Below, piece after piece: positions 26,713-32,821 of a stretch of 36,225 nucleotides of DNA. A program made the translations under genes and the position numbers. The stretch's first letter is position 1. Every line of letters begins with the position of its first letter. The DNA is from Alphaproteobacteria bacterium UBA6038 (GTDB lineage: Bacteria > Pseudomonadota > Alphaproteobacteria > Micropepsales > Micropepsaceae): contig DIZC01000029.1 of NCBI GenBank assembly GCA_002429315.1, forward strand, positions 4,329 to 40,553. Reading direction: 5' to 3'. Below the pieces are notes generated by a model. The model was not told the DNA's origin, made no database searches, and saw nothing but the letters and a program-made list of their open reading frames with translations.

Positions 26713-27402
26713 ATGACCTTGCTCCATCCGCGCGAACGGCTGAACCGGCTTGTGGAACTCGCAAGCCAGAGCGGCCTTCCCGCGCGCCGCGCGCTGGCTA
26801 ACGACTTGGCCGATCTGTTGCTCGATTGGCCGGTGGCCTATCCGCCGGCCATGCGCGAGCCGTTCGAAGCGCTGCTGGAAAAGGCCGTGCGCGACGTGGA
26901 GCCGGCCGCCCGCGCCATCTTGGCGGAGCGGTTCACCGGCGACACCGGCACGCCGCTCGCCATTCTCAATCTGCTGATCTTCGACGCCGCGCCGGCGATC
27001 AAGACGGCGATCCTGCTGCGCAACGCGCTGGCGATGGGTCTGCCTCCGCACGTCAACCGGATCGTCGTGGACGAGCGGGCGCTTCTCGCCGCCGTCCGCG
27101 GCGCGATCCCGGCGGAAGTTTCGGCCGTGATCGCCTCGCGCTTCGACATCGCCCCGGCGACCGCCGCGCAGATCCTCGCCGACGGCTCCGGCTACATGCT
27201 CGGCGTCCTGTGCAAAGGTGCGCGGCTCGCCCGCGCCACCTGTTCCGCACTTGTCGTGCTCGCCCATCCCGGGGCTTCGGCCAAGGAAAGCTACCGCAGG
27301 CTTGCGATCTACGACGCGATCCCGGCCGAAGGCTGCGAGGCGCTGCTCGATATGTGGCGCAGCCAGGCCACCGCCGCGCCGGCCGCGGCACAGGCCGCCT
27401 AG
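26713..27402 (+). CDS. DUF2336-like alpha-helical protein
   Basis: The 229-residue protein is all helical and Ala/Leu-rich. The segments RRALANDLADLLLDW (about 24-38), RDVEPAARAILAERF and AILNLLIFDAAPAIKTAILL resemble DUF2336, a family found mainly in alphaproteobacteria and related to HEAT-like repeats. The function is not known. The ATG at 26713 is the only well-placed start, since the longer frame overlaps the decarboxylase. It converges on the PQQ-propeller gene with only 22 nt between the two stops and no visible terminator. The family call is by pattern memory and is moderately sure. Confidence 0.6.
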   Translation: MTLLHPRERLNRLVELASQSGLPARRALANDLADLLLDWPVAYPPAMREPFEALLEKAVRDVEPAARAILAERFTGDTGTPLAILNLLIFDAAPAIKTAILLRNALAMGLPPHVNRIVVDERALLAAVRGAIPAEVSAVIASRFDIAPATAAQILADGSGYMLGVLCKGARLARATCSALVVLAHPGASAKESYRRLAIYDAIPAEGCEALLDMWRSQATAAPAAAQAA

Positions 27403-27424
27403 CCTCCACAGCTCCCGCCAGTCG

Positions 27425-28708
27425 TCAGCGCTGCACGACGCCGGCCGGCAGCGCGTAGGCGCACATGTTGCTGCAGGAGGACCCGCCATTAGCGACGTAA
27501 AGGACGCCATTGGCGACGATCGGCGGTGGAAAAATAGTCGTCCGGTCGGACCCGCTTTCCCATAGGTTCGCGCCATTGGACGCGGCATAGGCCGTCGCGC
27601 CAGTGCCCGATCCGCCGCCGCCAGGTCCGCCGTCCACATACAGCACGCCGTTGGCCACGGCAGCCGAAGAGCTGGCGGCAGCGCCAGACCATTTCAGCTT
27701 TCCGCTGCTGGCGTGCAGCGCGTAGATCTGGTGGTCTATTCCGGTGACGTAGAGGAGACCGTTTGCGAGCGCGCCAGGAGCCGTTCCTGAACCGGGGTTG
27801 AAATTACCGATGTTGAACGTCCAGCGCGGCGTCCCCGTCGCGCCATCGAACGCCGCAATCTGTTCCGCGCCATTGTTGTCGACGTTGTCGTAGACGGCGC
27901 CGTTTCGCGCTGTCAGTCCCATCTCGATACTGCCGCCGCCGAATGGCACGGACCACAGGAAGGAGCCATCGGTCTGCGAAAGAGCGACCAAGTTGTCGTT
28001 GGCTTCGAAATAGACATGGCCGTCGGCGACGGCGGGTGCCGCGCCGTCCAGCGAACCGCATCCGCCCGTGACATAGGTCCAGAGCACGGCGCCGGTTTTC
28101 GCGTCGGCTGCGACGAGGTAATTGGTGTCGCCGCCGCAGGTGCCTCCCCCATTGCCATAACCGAAATATACAACGCTGTTAGAATATACGAGCGGCGCCA
28201 CTACGCCTGATTCAGGCTGGCAGTTGCACGGATTGCTGAACTGCCAGGCGAGCTTGCCATTTATCTTCCTGTAGGCGCACACCGCGCCGTAGTTAATGCT
28301 GCCGGTGTCCTTGAAGCCGCAGCCTGCGAACACCAGTCCGTTTCCCTCCGCGATCGTGCCTTGCAAATACAATCCATCCCCGCCCGCCGTGACGGTCCAC
28401 TTTTTCGCGCCGGTGGCTGCGTCAATGGCTTCGAGATCGGGGGTGTTGCAGTCGCTGCCCTGGCCTTGCGCATAAATCGTGCTTTCGTCGAGCGCGAAGT
28501 TCAATACGCCGCAAGTGACGTCCTGGCCCCATGCCACTTGCAGGTTGGGAACGTTCGCCGTGGTGAGGATGGATTCGTGGGGATTGTCGCTCGTGTGGCC
28601 GGAATCGTGGTAGGTCTGCTGCCAAATCACCTGCGCCGCATTTGCGGGGGTGCCAATCGCAACCCCTGTCGCCACAAGCCAAATTCCCATCTTCGAAAGA
28701 CCGGCCAT
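27425..28708 (-). CDS. Secreted PQQ-like seven-bladed beta-propeller protein
   Basis: The 427-residue protein has a signal peptide (M1 to about A24, ending GTPANA) and then seven repeats, each with a G-x-x-x-W blade mark: GAKKW, GKLAW, GAVLW, GSFLW, GTPRW, GKLKW and GANLW. This is the PQQ/quinoprotein-like propeller fold, but no dehydrogenase active site or heme c motif is present, so it is likely a binding or scaffold protein in the periplasm or outside. Ten cysteines suggest disulfides. The ATG at 28708 has a perfect GGAGG five nt upstream; an earlier Met at 28744 lacks one. It is divergent from the LuxR-type regulator. Confidence 0.8.
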   Translation of the reverse strand: MAGLSKMGIWLVATGVAIGTPANAAQVIWQQTYHDSGHTSDNPHESILTTANVPNLQVAWGQDVTCGVLNFALDESTIYAQGQGSDCNTPDLEAIDAATGAKKWTVTAGGDGLYLQGTIAEGNGLVFAGCGFKDTGSINYGAVCAYRKINGKLAWQFSNPCNCQPESGVVAPLVYSNSVVYFGYGNGGGTCGGDTNYLVAADAKTGAVLWTYVTGGCGSLDGAAPAVADGHVYFEANDNLVALSQTDGSFLWSVPFGGGSIEMGLTARNGAVYDNVDNNGAEQIAAFDGATGTPRWTFNIGNFNPGSGTAPGALANGLLYVTGIDHQIYALHASSGKLKWSGAAASSSAAVANGVLYVDGGPGGGGSGTGATAYAASNGANLWESGSDRTTIFPPPIVANGVLYVANGGSSCSNMCAYALPAGVVQR

Positions 28709-28786
28709 TGCTTCCTCCACTGTTGCGGACTTGGGATTCAGCATGCCCGCACGGCACTAGATTGCCGCCCGAATAATGGCCATGCA

Positions 28787-28802
28787 TCCACCATATGGTG
28801 GA
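28787..28802. promoter_or_regulatory. Perfect 16-bp palindrome between divergent genes
   Basis: TCCACCATATGGTGGA is a perfect palindrome with no spacer. It lies in the gap between the divergent propeller and LuxR-type genes, a typical place and form for the operator of a dimeric regulator. The first possible ATG of the regulator frame (28795) is inside it, which suggests that this ATG is not the real start. Confidence 0.6.
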
Positions 28803-28832
28803 AAACATTTGTTCCCCCGAGGAGGCCACCCT

Positions 28833-28886
28833 ATGCTCGCAACCGGGAAGTTCCTCGCGCGTGACGATGAGATCCGGGCTGATTGA
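28833..28886 (+). CDS. 17-codon small ORF with a strong Shine-Dalgarno sequence
   Basis: GAGGAGG (28819-28825) lies seven nt before an ATG at 28833 that opens a 17-codon frame, MLATGKFLARDDEIRAD, ending in TGA at 28884-28886. It overlaps the start of the regulator gene in another frame and closes 20 nt past the regulator's likely ATG (28867), which has no Shine-Dalgarno sequence of its own. It may be a leader that couples translation to the regulator, or the mark of a sequencing frameshift. No function is claimed for the peptide. Confidence 0.45.
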   Translation: MLATGKFLARDDEIRAD

Positions 28887-29985
28887 CGAACCGCTGGTAA
28901 CTGCGCTGTACGACGCAGCGCTTTACGCCGGCAACTGGCGGCCGGCGCTTGAGCGCTTGCGGTGCTTATTGGGCTCTCGCGAAGCGGCGATCAGCCTTTG
29001 GGACGGAGAGGTCGCGCAAACGGAAGCGGCTGCGGGATGCCTGACCGCGGAAAGACGCGAAAGCTATGTCCGCTGGTATCGCGCCCTCGACCCCAAGAAT
29101 CGTATTTTCTCCAGGAGAGGCGTCGGGTTCCTGTTCAACGATGTCCGTCATTTCGATGAGACGTTCGTGGCGCATGATCCTTTTTATCAGGAATTCTCGC
29201 GGCCGATGGGGACGCGGCACACACTCGATATGCTGATCGCCGACGATGGCCGGACGCAGGCATATCTGGCGACGATGCGTTCCGATCGGCAGGGCGCGTA
29301 CGATACGCATGCGGAAGAGTTGTTCCGCAACATCAGCCGGCACTTTCTGCAAGCGGTGAAGCTGAGGCAGAAACTCGATGCCTCGCAGCTTCTCGCCGCC
29401 TCGGCGCGCGCCGCGCTGGACAAGCTGCGGCTCGGGGTCATCGTCCTAGACGCAAGCGGTCAGGTCGCGATTGTCAACCGGGCGGCCGAACGGGCCACGG
29501 CTCCGGGCGAGCCTCTGCAGCTTCGCCAGGGCCGTCTCTCCGCACGTGCTGCGCGGGCCGCGGCCGAGATGGAGGCGCTAATTCGGGCGGCGCTGCCACC
29601 GCATCGAACAGCCGGCGCGCTTCGGGTGCCGCGGTCCGACCGGAGTGCCTGGAGCGTGTGGGCTGCGCCGCTGCCCGCCGACACCCCGATTTCGGTGCGC
29701 GGTGAATTTGGCGCGCTTGTCTTGATCGGCAGCGCGGACGGCGATCCGGCACTCAGGCGGGAAGAACTGGTGGCGCTCTACGACCTGACCTCTGCCGAAT
29801 TCGAACTCGCACGCGCGCTTTGCGGAGGGGCAACGCTCACGCAGGCCGCCGGTGCGCGCGGCGTCAAGATTTCCACCGCACGTTCGCAGCTGCTCTCGAT
29901 TCTGCAGAAGACCGGCGCGCGCGGACAGGCCGATCTCATCCGGATGCTGGCATTGCTTCCCAGCGCATCGCTCGATTCAATCTAG
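28867..29985 (+). CDS. LuxR-type helix-turn-helix transcriptional regulator
   Basis: The 372-residue product (from ATG 28867) has an N-terminal region of unknown ligand (about 1-175), a PAS-like segment (LRLGVIVLDASGQVAIVNRAAERA), and a C-terminal LuxR-type DNA-binding domain: LTSAEFELARALCGGATLTQ followed by KISTARSQLLSILQKTGA. A frame start at 28795 would add 24 residues but lies in the palindrome and has no Shine-Dalgarno sequence. GTG and ATG are close together at 28861-28869. The neighbouring divergent propeller gene is the most likely target, together with autoregulation. The signal it senses cannot be read. Confidence 0.82.
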   Translation: MRSGLIDEPLVTALYDAALYAGNWRPALERLRCLLGSREAAISLWDGEVAQTEAAAGCLTAERRESYVRWYRALDPKNRIFSRRGVGFLFNDVRHFDETFVAHDPFYQEFSRPMGTRHTLDMLIADDGRTQAYLATMRSDRQGAYDTHAEELFRNISRHFLQAVKLRQKLDASQLLAASARAALDKLRLGVIVLDASGQVAIVNRAAERATAPGEPLQLRQGRLSARAARAAAEMEALIRAALPPHRTAGALRVPRSDRSAWSVWAAPLPADTPISVRGEFGALVLIGSADGDPALRREELVALYDLTSAEFELARALCGGATLTQAAGARGVKISTARSQLLSILQKTGARGQADLIRMLALLPSASLDSI

Positions 29986-30044
29986 CTAAAAATCCTGATC
30001 GTACCCGGTAAGTGCAATTTAATCTTCTGGACAGGATTTCTGCC

Positions 30045-30073
30045 TTGACAGCGTGACGCTGATTTTGCACAAT
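30045..30073 (+). promoter_or_regulatory. Strong sigma70-like promoter
   Basis: TTGACA (30045-30050) is a perfect -35, followed by a 17-nt spacer and CACAAT (30068-30073), four of six for the -10. Transcription would start near 30080. It does not lead directly to a gene; a terminator follows within about 65 nt. Confidence 0.6.
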
Positions 30074-30079
30074 GTGGCC

Positions 30080-30143
30080 ATTCTCCGGCGGTGCGCCCGG
30101 AGGCGGCCCGGCCGGCGGAAATCCCGCAGTCCCGGGCTTTTTT
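30080..30143 (+). ncRNA. Candidate short RNA with an intrinsic terminator
   Basis: From the promoter just upstream, a transcript of about 64 nt would fold into CTCCGG/CCGGAG (30083-30102, 8-nt loop) and then the terminator hairpin. It could be a stable small RNA. It could also be a leader whose terminator is used conditionally, or chance. The start is estimated from the -10, and no known RNA family is recognised. Confidence 0.4.
30106..30143 (+). terminator. Intrinsic terminator hairpin
   Basis: GCCCGG (30106-30111) pairs with CCGGGC (30132-30137), with an inner GCGG/CCGC stem (30115-30118 with 30124-30127) and a five-base loop. Six T follow directly at 30138-30143. This is the clearest Rho-independent terminator in the window. 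It could end the regulator transcript or the short RNA. Confidence 0.75.
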
Positions 30144-30207
30144 GTTGCCGCGCGCCACCGTTCGACAAGCCCCGAAAAATAAATCTCGCACTTTGAGGAG
30201 GACAGCG

Positions 30208-30237
30208 ATGTCCCGATTGCGTCCCCGCGCGGGGTAG
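30208..30237 (+). CDS. Nine-codon ORF with a perfect ribosome site, possible leader peptide
   Basis: GAGGAGG at 30195-30201 and a six-nt spacer precede ATG at 30208. The frame encodes MSRLRPRAG and stops with TAG at 30235-30237. Its last codons are a CCCCGCGCGGGG palindrome, so ribosome movement would affect RNA folding. This resembles a regulatory leader ORF more than a functional peptide gene. It lies 557 nt before transketolase, and no attenuator next to that gene was found. Confidence 0.4.
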   Translation: MSRLRPRAG

Positions 30238-30495
30238 GCCCGCGCGCGTGAATTCCCGCGCCTCGATCCCGCGCGTGCCGCCGTCAGAGCGGCGCTGTTG
30301 CGAACAACCGATCGGGGAGCCTGATAACCCATCGCGGAAAAAGCGTGTGCCCTCGCCAACGGGCGAGGACTCCCACGCATGTGCGATGCCCGTAGGCGAA
30401 CGCGGTGAACACGGAAAAACGGGCTGAAAACCGAAAACGTTATTTTCGATGGCCGCTCGAATTGCGTCTGAATCGACCCCCACTTCCGAATCGGA

Positions 30496-30616
30496 TTCAC
30501 GCAGAGGACGCGGAGGACGCGGAGTTCCTGCGAATCGAGCTTTGCGAGCGGCAACGCCGGCCCCGCAGTTCCCAATCGGTTGCCGGGTCCTTCCGCCTCC
30601 GCGGCCTCCGCGTGAA
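30496..30616. repeat. Foldback repeat with GAGGACGCGGAGG-type arms
   Basis: The left arm starts TTCACGCAGAGGACGCGGAG (30496-30527). The right arm, 30590-30616, is its near-perfect reverse complement, ending CGCGTGAA. About 62 bp separate the arms. The left arm itself holds tandem (G/A)GGACGC units. Dispersed repeats of this form (ACGCAGAG-rich inverted repeats) are known in many environmental bacteria, and their translation often gives false ORFs. Confidence 0.7.
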
Positions 30617-30793
30617 AAAATTGAAAAACAACCTGCCGCAGGTGATCGGCCGCCGCCGCTTCAACCAGTGCACAGCCGCGCGAGAGCGCCGGCCTTTGAG
30701 CCGCAGGAACTCTGGGATATTCAGGGGCGTTCCCAGTACAGGCGGGCCCCGCGCGCGTTCGCGCCGTCATATTGTCGAAGGAAGCGCCCAGGC

Positions 30794-32821
30794 ATGAACC
30801 ACATCGACAAGCTCGCCATCGACACCATCCGCACCCTTTCCATGGATGCAGTGGAGAAGGCGAATTCCGGCCATCCGGGCACGCCGATGGCGCTCGCCCC
30901 GGTCATCTACACGCTGTTCATGCGCCACCTGCGCACCGATCCGGCCGATGCCCGCTGGCAGAACCGCGACCGATTCATCCTCTCGGCCGGCCACGCCTCG
31001 ATGCTGCTCTATTCGATGCTGTTCCTCGCCGATGTGCGCGAGCCGGATGGCGAGGGCCTCACGCTCGACGATTTGAAGAACTTCCGCCAGGTCGGAAGCA
31101 AGACGCCGGGGCACCCGGAATACTGGCACACGCCGGGTGTGGAAGTGACCACCGGCCCGCTTGGCCAGGGCTGCGGCATGAGCGTGGGCATGGCGGTGGC
31201 GGCGCGCTGGAAGGTGCACCATTTCAACCGCGACGGGCTCGACCTCTTTAACTACCGGGTCTTCGCCATCTGCAGCGACGGCGACATGATGGAAGGCGTG
31301 TCCAGCGAAGCCGCCTCGCTCGCCGGGCATTGGCAGCTCTCCAACCTCTGCTGGATCTACGACCAGAACCATATCTCCATCGAAGGCGACACCCAGCTCG
31401 CCTTCACCGAGGACGTGGCGGCGCGGTTCGCCGCTTACGGCTGGAACGTGCTGCATGTCGCCGACGCCAACGACACCGAGGCGATCAACGAGGCGCTGTC
31501 GGTGTTCGAGGCCTCCAAGGAACGCCCCACGCTCATCATCGTGCGCAGCCATATCGGCTACGGCGCGCCGAACAAGCAGGATACCAAGGAAGCGCATGGC
31601 GAGCCGCTGGGCGAGAAAGACGTGCGCGGCGCCAAGAAAGCCTACGACTGGCCGCAGGACGCCACATTCCTGGTGCCGGACGGCGTGCGCGAACATGTGT
31701 CCGGCAGCTTGGCCAAGCGCGGCGGCGAATGGCATGCGCAGTGGAACGAGCTGATGGCGCGCTACAAGCGCGAGCAGCCGGAATTGGCGGAGCAACTCGA
31801 TTTCATGCGCTTCCGCGAACTGCCGCCCGGCTGGGCGAAGGACATCCCCTCGTTCCCGCCGGATGAGAAGGGTGTCGCGACGCGCGATTCCGGCGGGCAG
31901 GTGCTGAACGCGATCGCCGCCAACGTGCCGTGGCTGGCCGGCGGTGCGGCGGACCTCGCACCGTCGACAAAAACGGTGATCAAGAACAGCGACGCCTTCG
32001 AAGCGGACACCACCGGGCGCAATTTCCATTTCGGCATTCGCGAGCACGCCATGGGCTGCATCGTGAACGGCATGACGATCACGGATTTGCGCGGCTACGG
32101 CGCCACGTTCCTCATCTTCAGCGACTACATGAAACCGGCGGTGCGCATCTCCGCGCTGTCGCACATCCCGAGCCTCTGGATTTACACCCACGATTCCATC
32201 GGGCTTGGCGAAGACGGCCCCACGCACCAGCCGATCGAGCAGCTGATGACGTTGCGCGCCATGCCCAACACGCTGGTGATCCGCCCGTGCGACGCCAATG
32301 AAACCGCGGAAGCCTGGCGCGTGGCCATGGAGCAGAAGAACCGGCCGGTTTGCTTTGCGCTCACCCGACAGAAAGTGCCGACGATTGATCGCGAAACATA
32401 CAATCCGGCGGATGCGCTGTCGCGCGGCGCCTACATCCTCTCCGACCCCCCGGGCGACAAGGTGGACGTGATCCTCATCGGCACCGGCAGCGAAGTGCAT
32501 CTGTGCCTTGCGGCGCAAGCGGCGCTCGCGAAAGAGAAGATCGGCGCGCGTGTGGTCTCGATGCCGAGCTGGGAATTGTTCGAGGCGCAGGACGAATCGT
32601 ACCGCAACGCCGTGCTGCCGCCGGAGATTGGGGCACGGGTTTCGGTGGAAGCCGGCGCCACGCTGGGCTGGGAACGCTATGTCGGCATGACCGGCGCGAT
32701 GATCGGCATGCACAGCTTTGGCGCCTCCGGTCCCGGGCCGGAGGTGTACAAGCATTTCGGCATCACGGCAGACGCGGTGGTCACGGCCGCGCGCGATCAG
32801 GTGAAGAAGGCACGGGCATGA
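30794..32821 (+). CDS. tkt: Transketolase
   Basis: Transketolase moves two-carbon units between sugar phosphates in the non-oxidative pentose phosphate pathway, with thiamine diphosphate. The 675-residue protein has the three domains: the N-terminal PP domain with SGHPGTPMA (about 25-33), GPLGQG and the ThDP motif CSDGDMMEG, the Pyr domain with GIREHAMG holding the catalytic Glu, and the C-terminal domain. The ATG at 30794 follows GGAAG; the longer upstream frame is intergenic. The stop overlaps the next ATG as ATGA, so it heads an operon. Confidence 0.97.
   Translation: MNHIDKLAIDTIRTLSMDAVEKANSGHPGTPMALAPVIYTLFMRHLRTDPADARWQNRDRFILSAGHASMLLYSMLFLADVREPDGEGLTLDDLKNFRQVGSKTPGHPEYWHTPGVEVTTGPLGQGCGMSVGMAVAARWKVHHFNRDGLDLFNYRVFAICSDGDMMEGVSSEAASLAGHWQLSNLCWIYDQNHISIEGDTQLAFTEDVAARFAAYGWNVLHVADANDTEAINEALSVFEASKERPTLIIVRSHIGYGAPNKQDTKEAHGEPLGEKDVRGAKKAYDWPQDATFLVPDGVREHVSGSLAKRGGEWHAQWNELMARYKREQPELAEQLDFMRFRELPPGWAKDIPSFPPDEKGVATRDSGGQVLNAIAANVPWLAGGAADLAPSTKTVIKNSDAFEADTTGRNFHFGIREHAMGCIVNGMTITDLRGYGATFLIFSDYMKPAVRISALSHIPSLWIYTHDSIGLGEDGPTHQPIEQLMTLRAMPNTLVIRPCDANETAEAWRVAMEQKNRPVCFALTRQKVPTIDRETYNPADALSRGAYILSDPPGDKVDVILIGTGSEVHLCLAAQAALAKEKIGARVVSMPSWELFEAQDESYRNAVLPPEIGARVSVEAGATLGWERYVGMTGAMIGMHSFGASGPGPEVYKHFGITADAVVTAARDQVKKARA

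Larger units (their letters stand above)
29986..30793. other. 808-bp gene-poor intergenic region
   Basis: No convincing long gene lies between the regulator and transketolase. The frames that cross it have no family features, and one is only the spurious upstream extension of transketolase. It holds a promoter and terminator pair, a 9-codon ORF with a strong ribosome site, hairpins (for example 30223-30234, a perfect CCCCGCGCGGGG palindrome, and 30351-30368, CCTCGCC/GGCGAGG), and a foldback repeat. These are listed separately. Confidence 0.7.

Noticed and set aside
28795..28866. ATG at 28795 as the start of the LuxR-type regulator
   Set aside because: It lies inside the 16-bp palindrome, has no ribosome site, and the added residues have no family pattern.
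30072..30182. Open frame MWPFSGG... through the terminator at 30106-30143
   Set aside because: Its ATG overlaps the -10 of the promoter and it translates through a hairpin and T-run. It is a structural RNA region, not a gene.
29986..30793. 6S RNA, tmRNA or RNase P RNA upstream of transketolase
   Set aside because: I looked for the long bubble hairpin of 6S RNA, the tmRNA tag and the conserved RNase P segments and saw none. A covariance-model search would settle it.
30449..30793. N-terminal extension of transketolase
   Set aside because: The frame is open by chance through a repeat and intergenic DNA. Family members start at MNHIDKLAIDTIR (ATG 30794).
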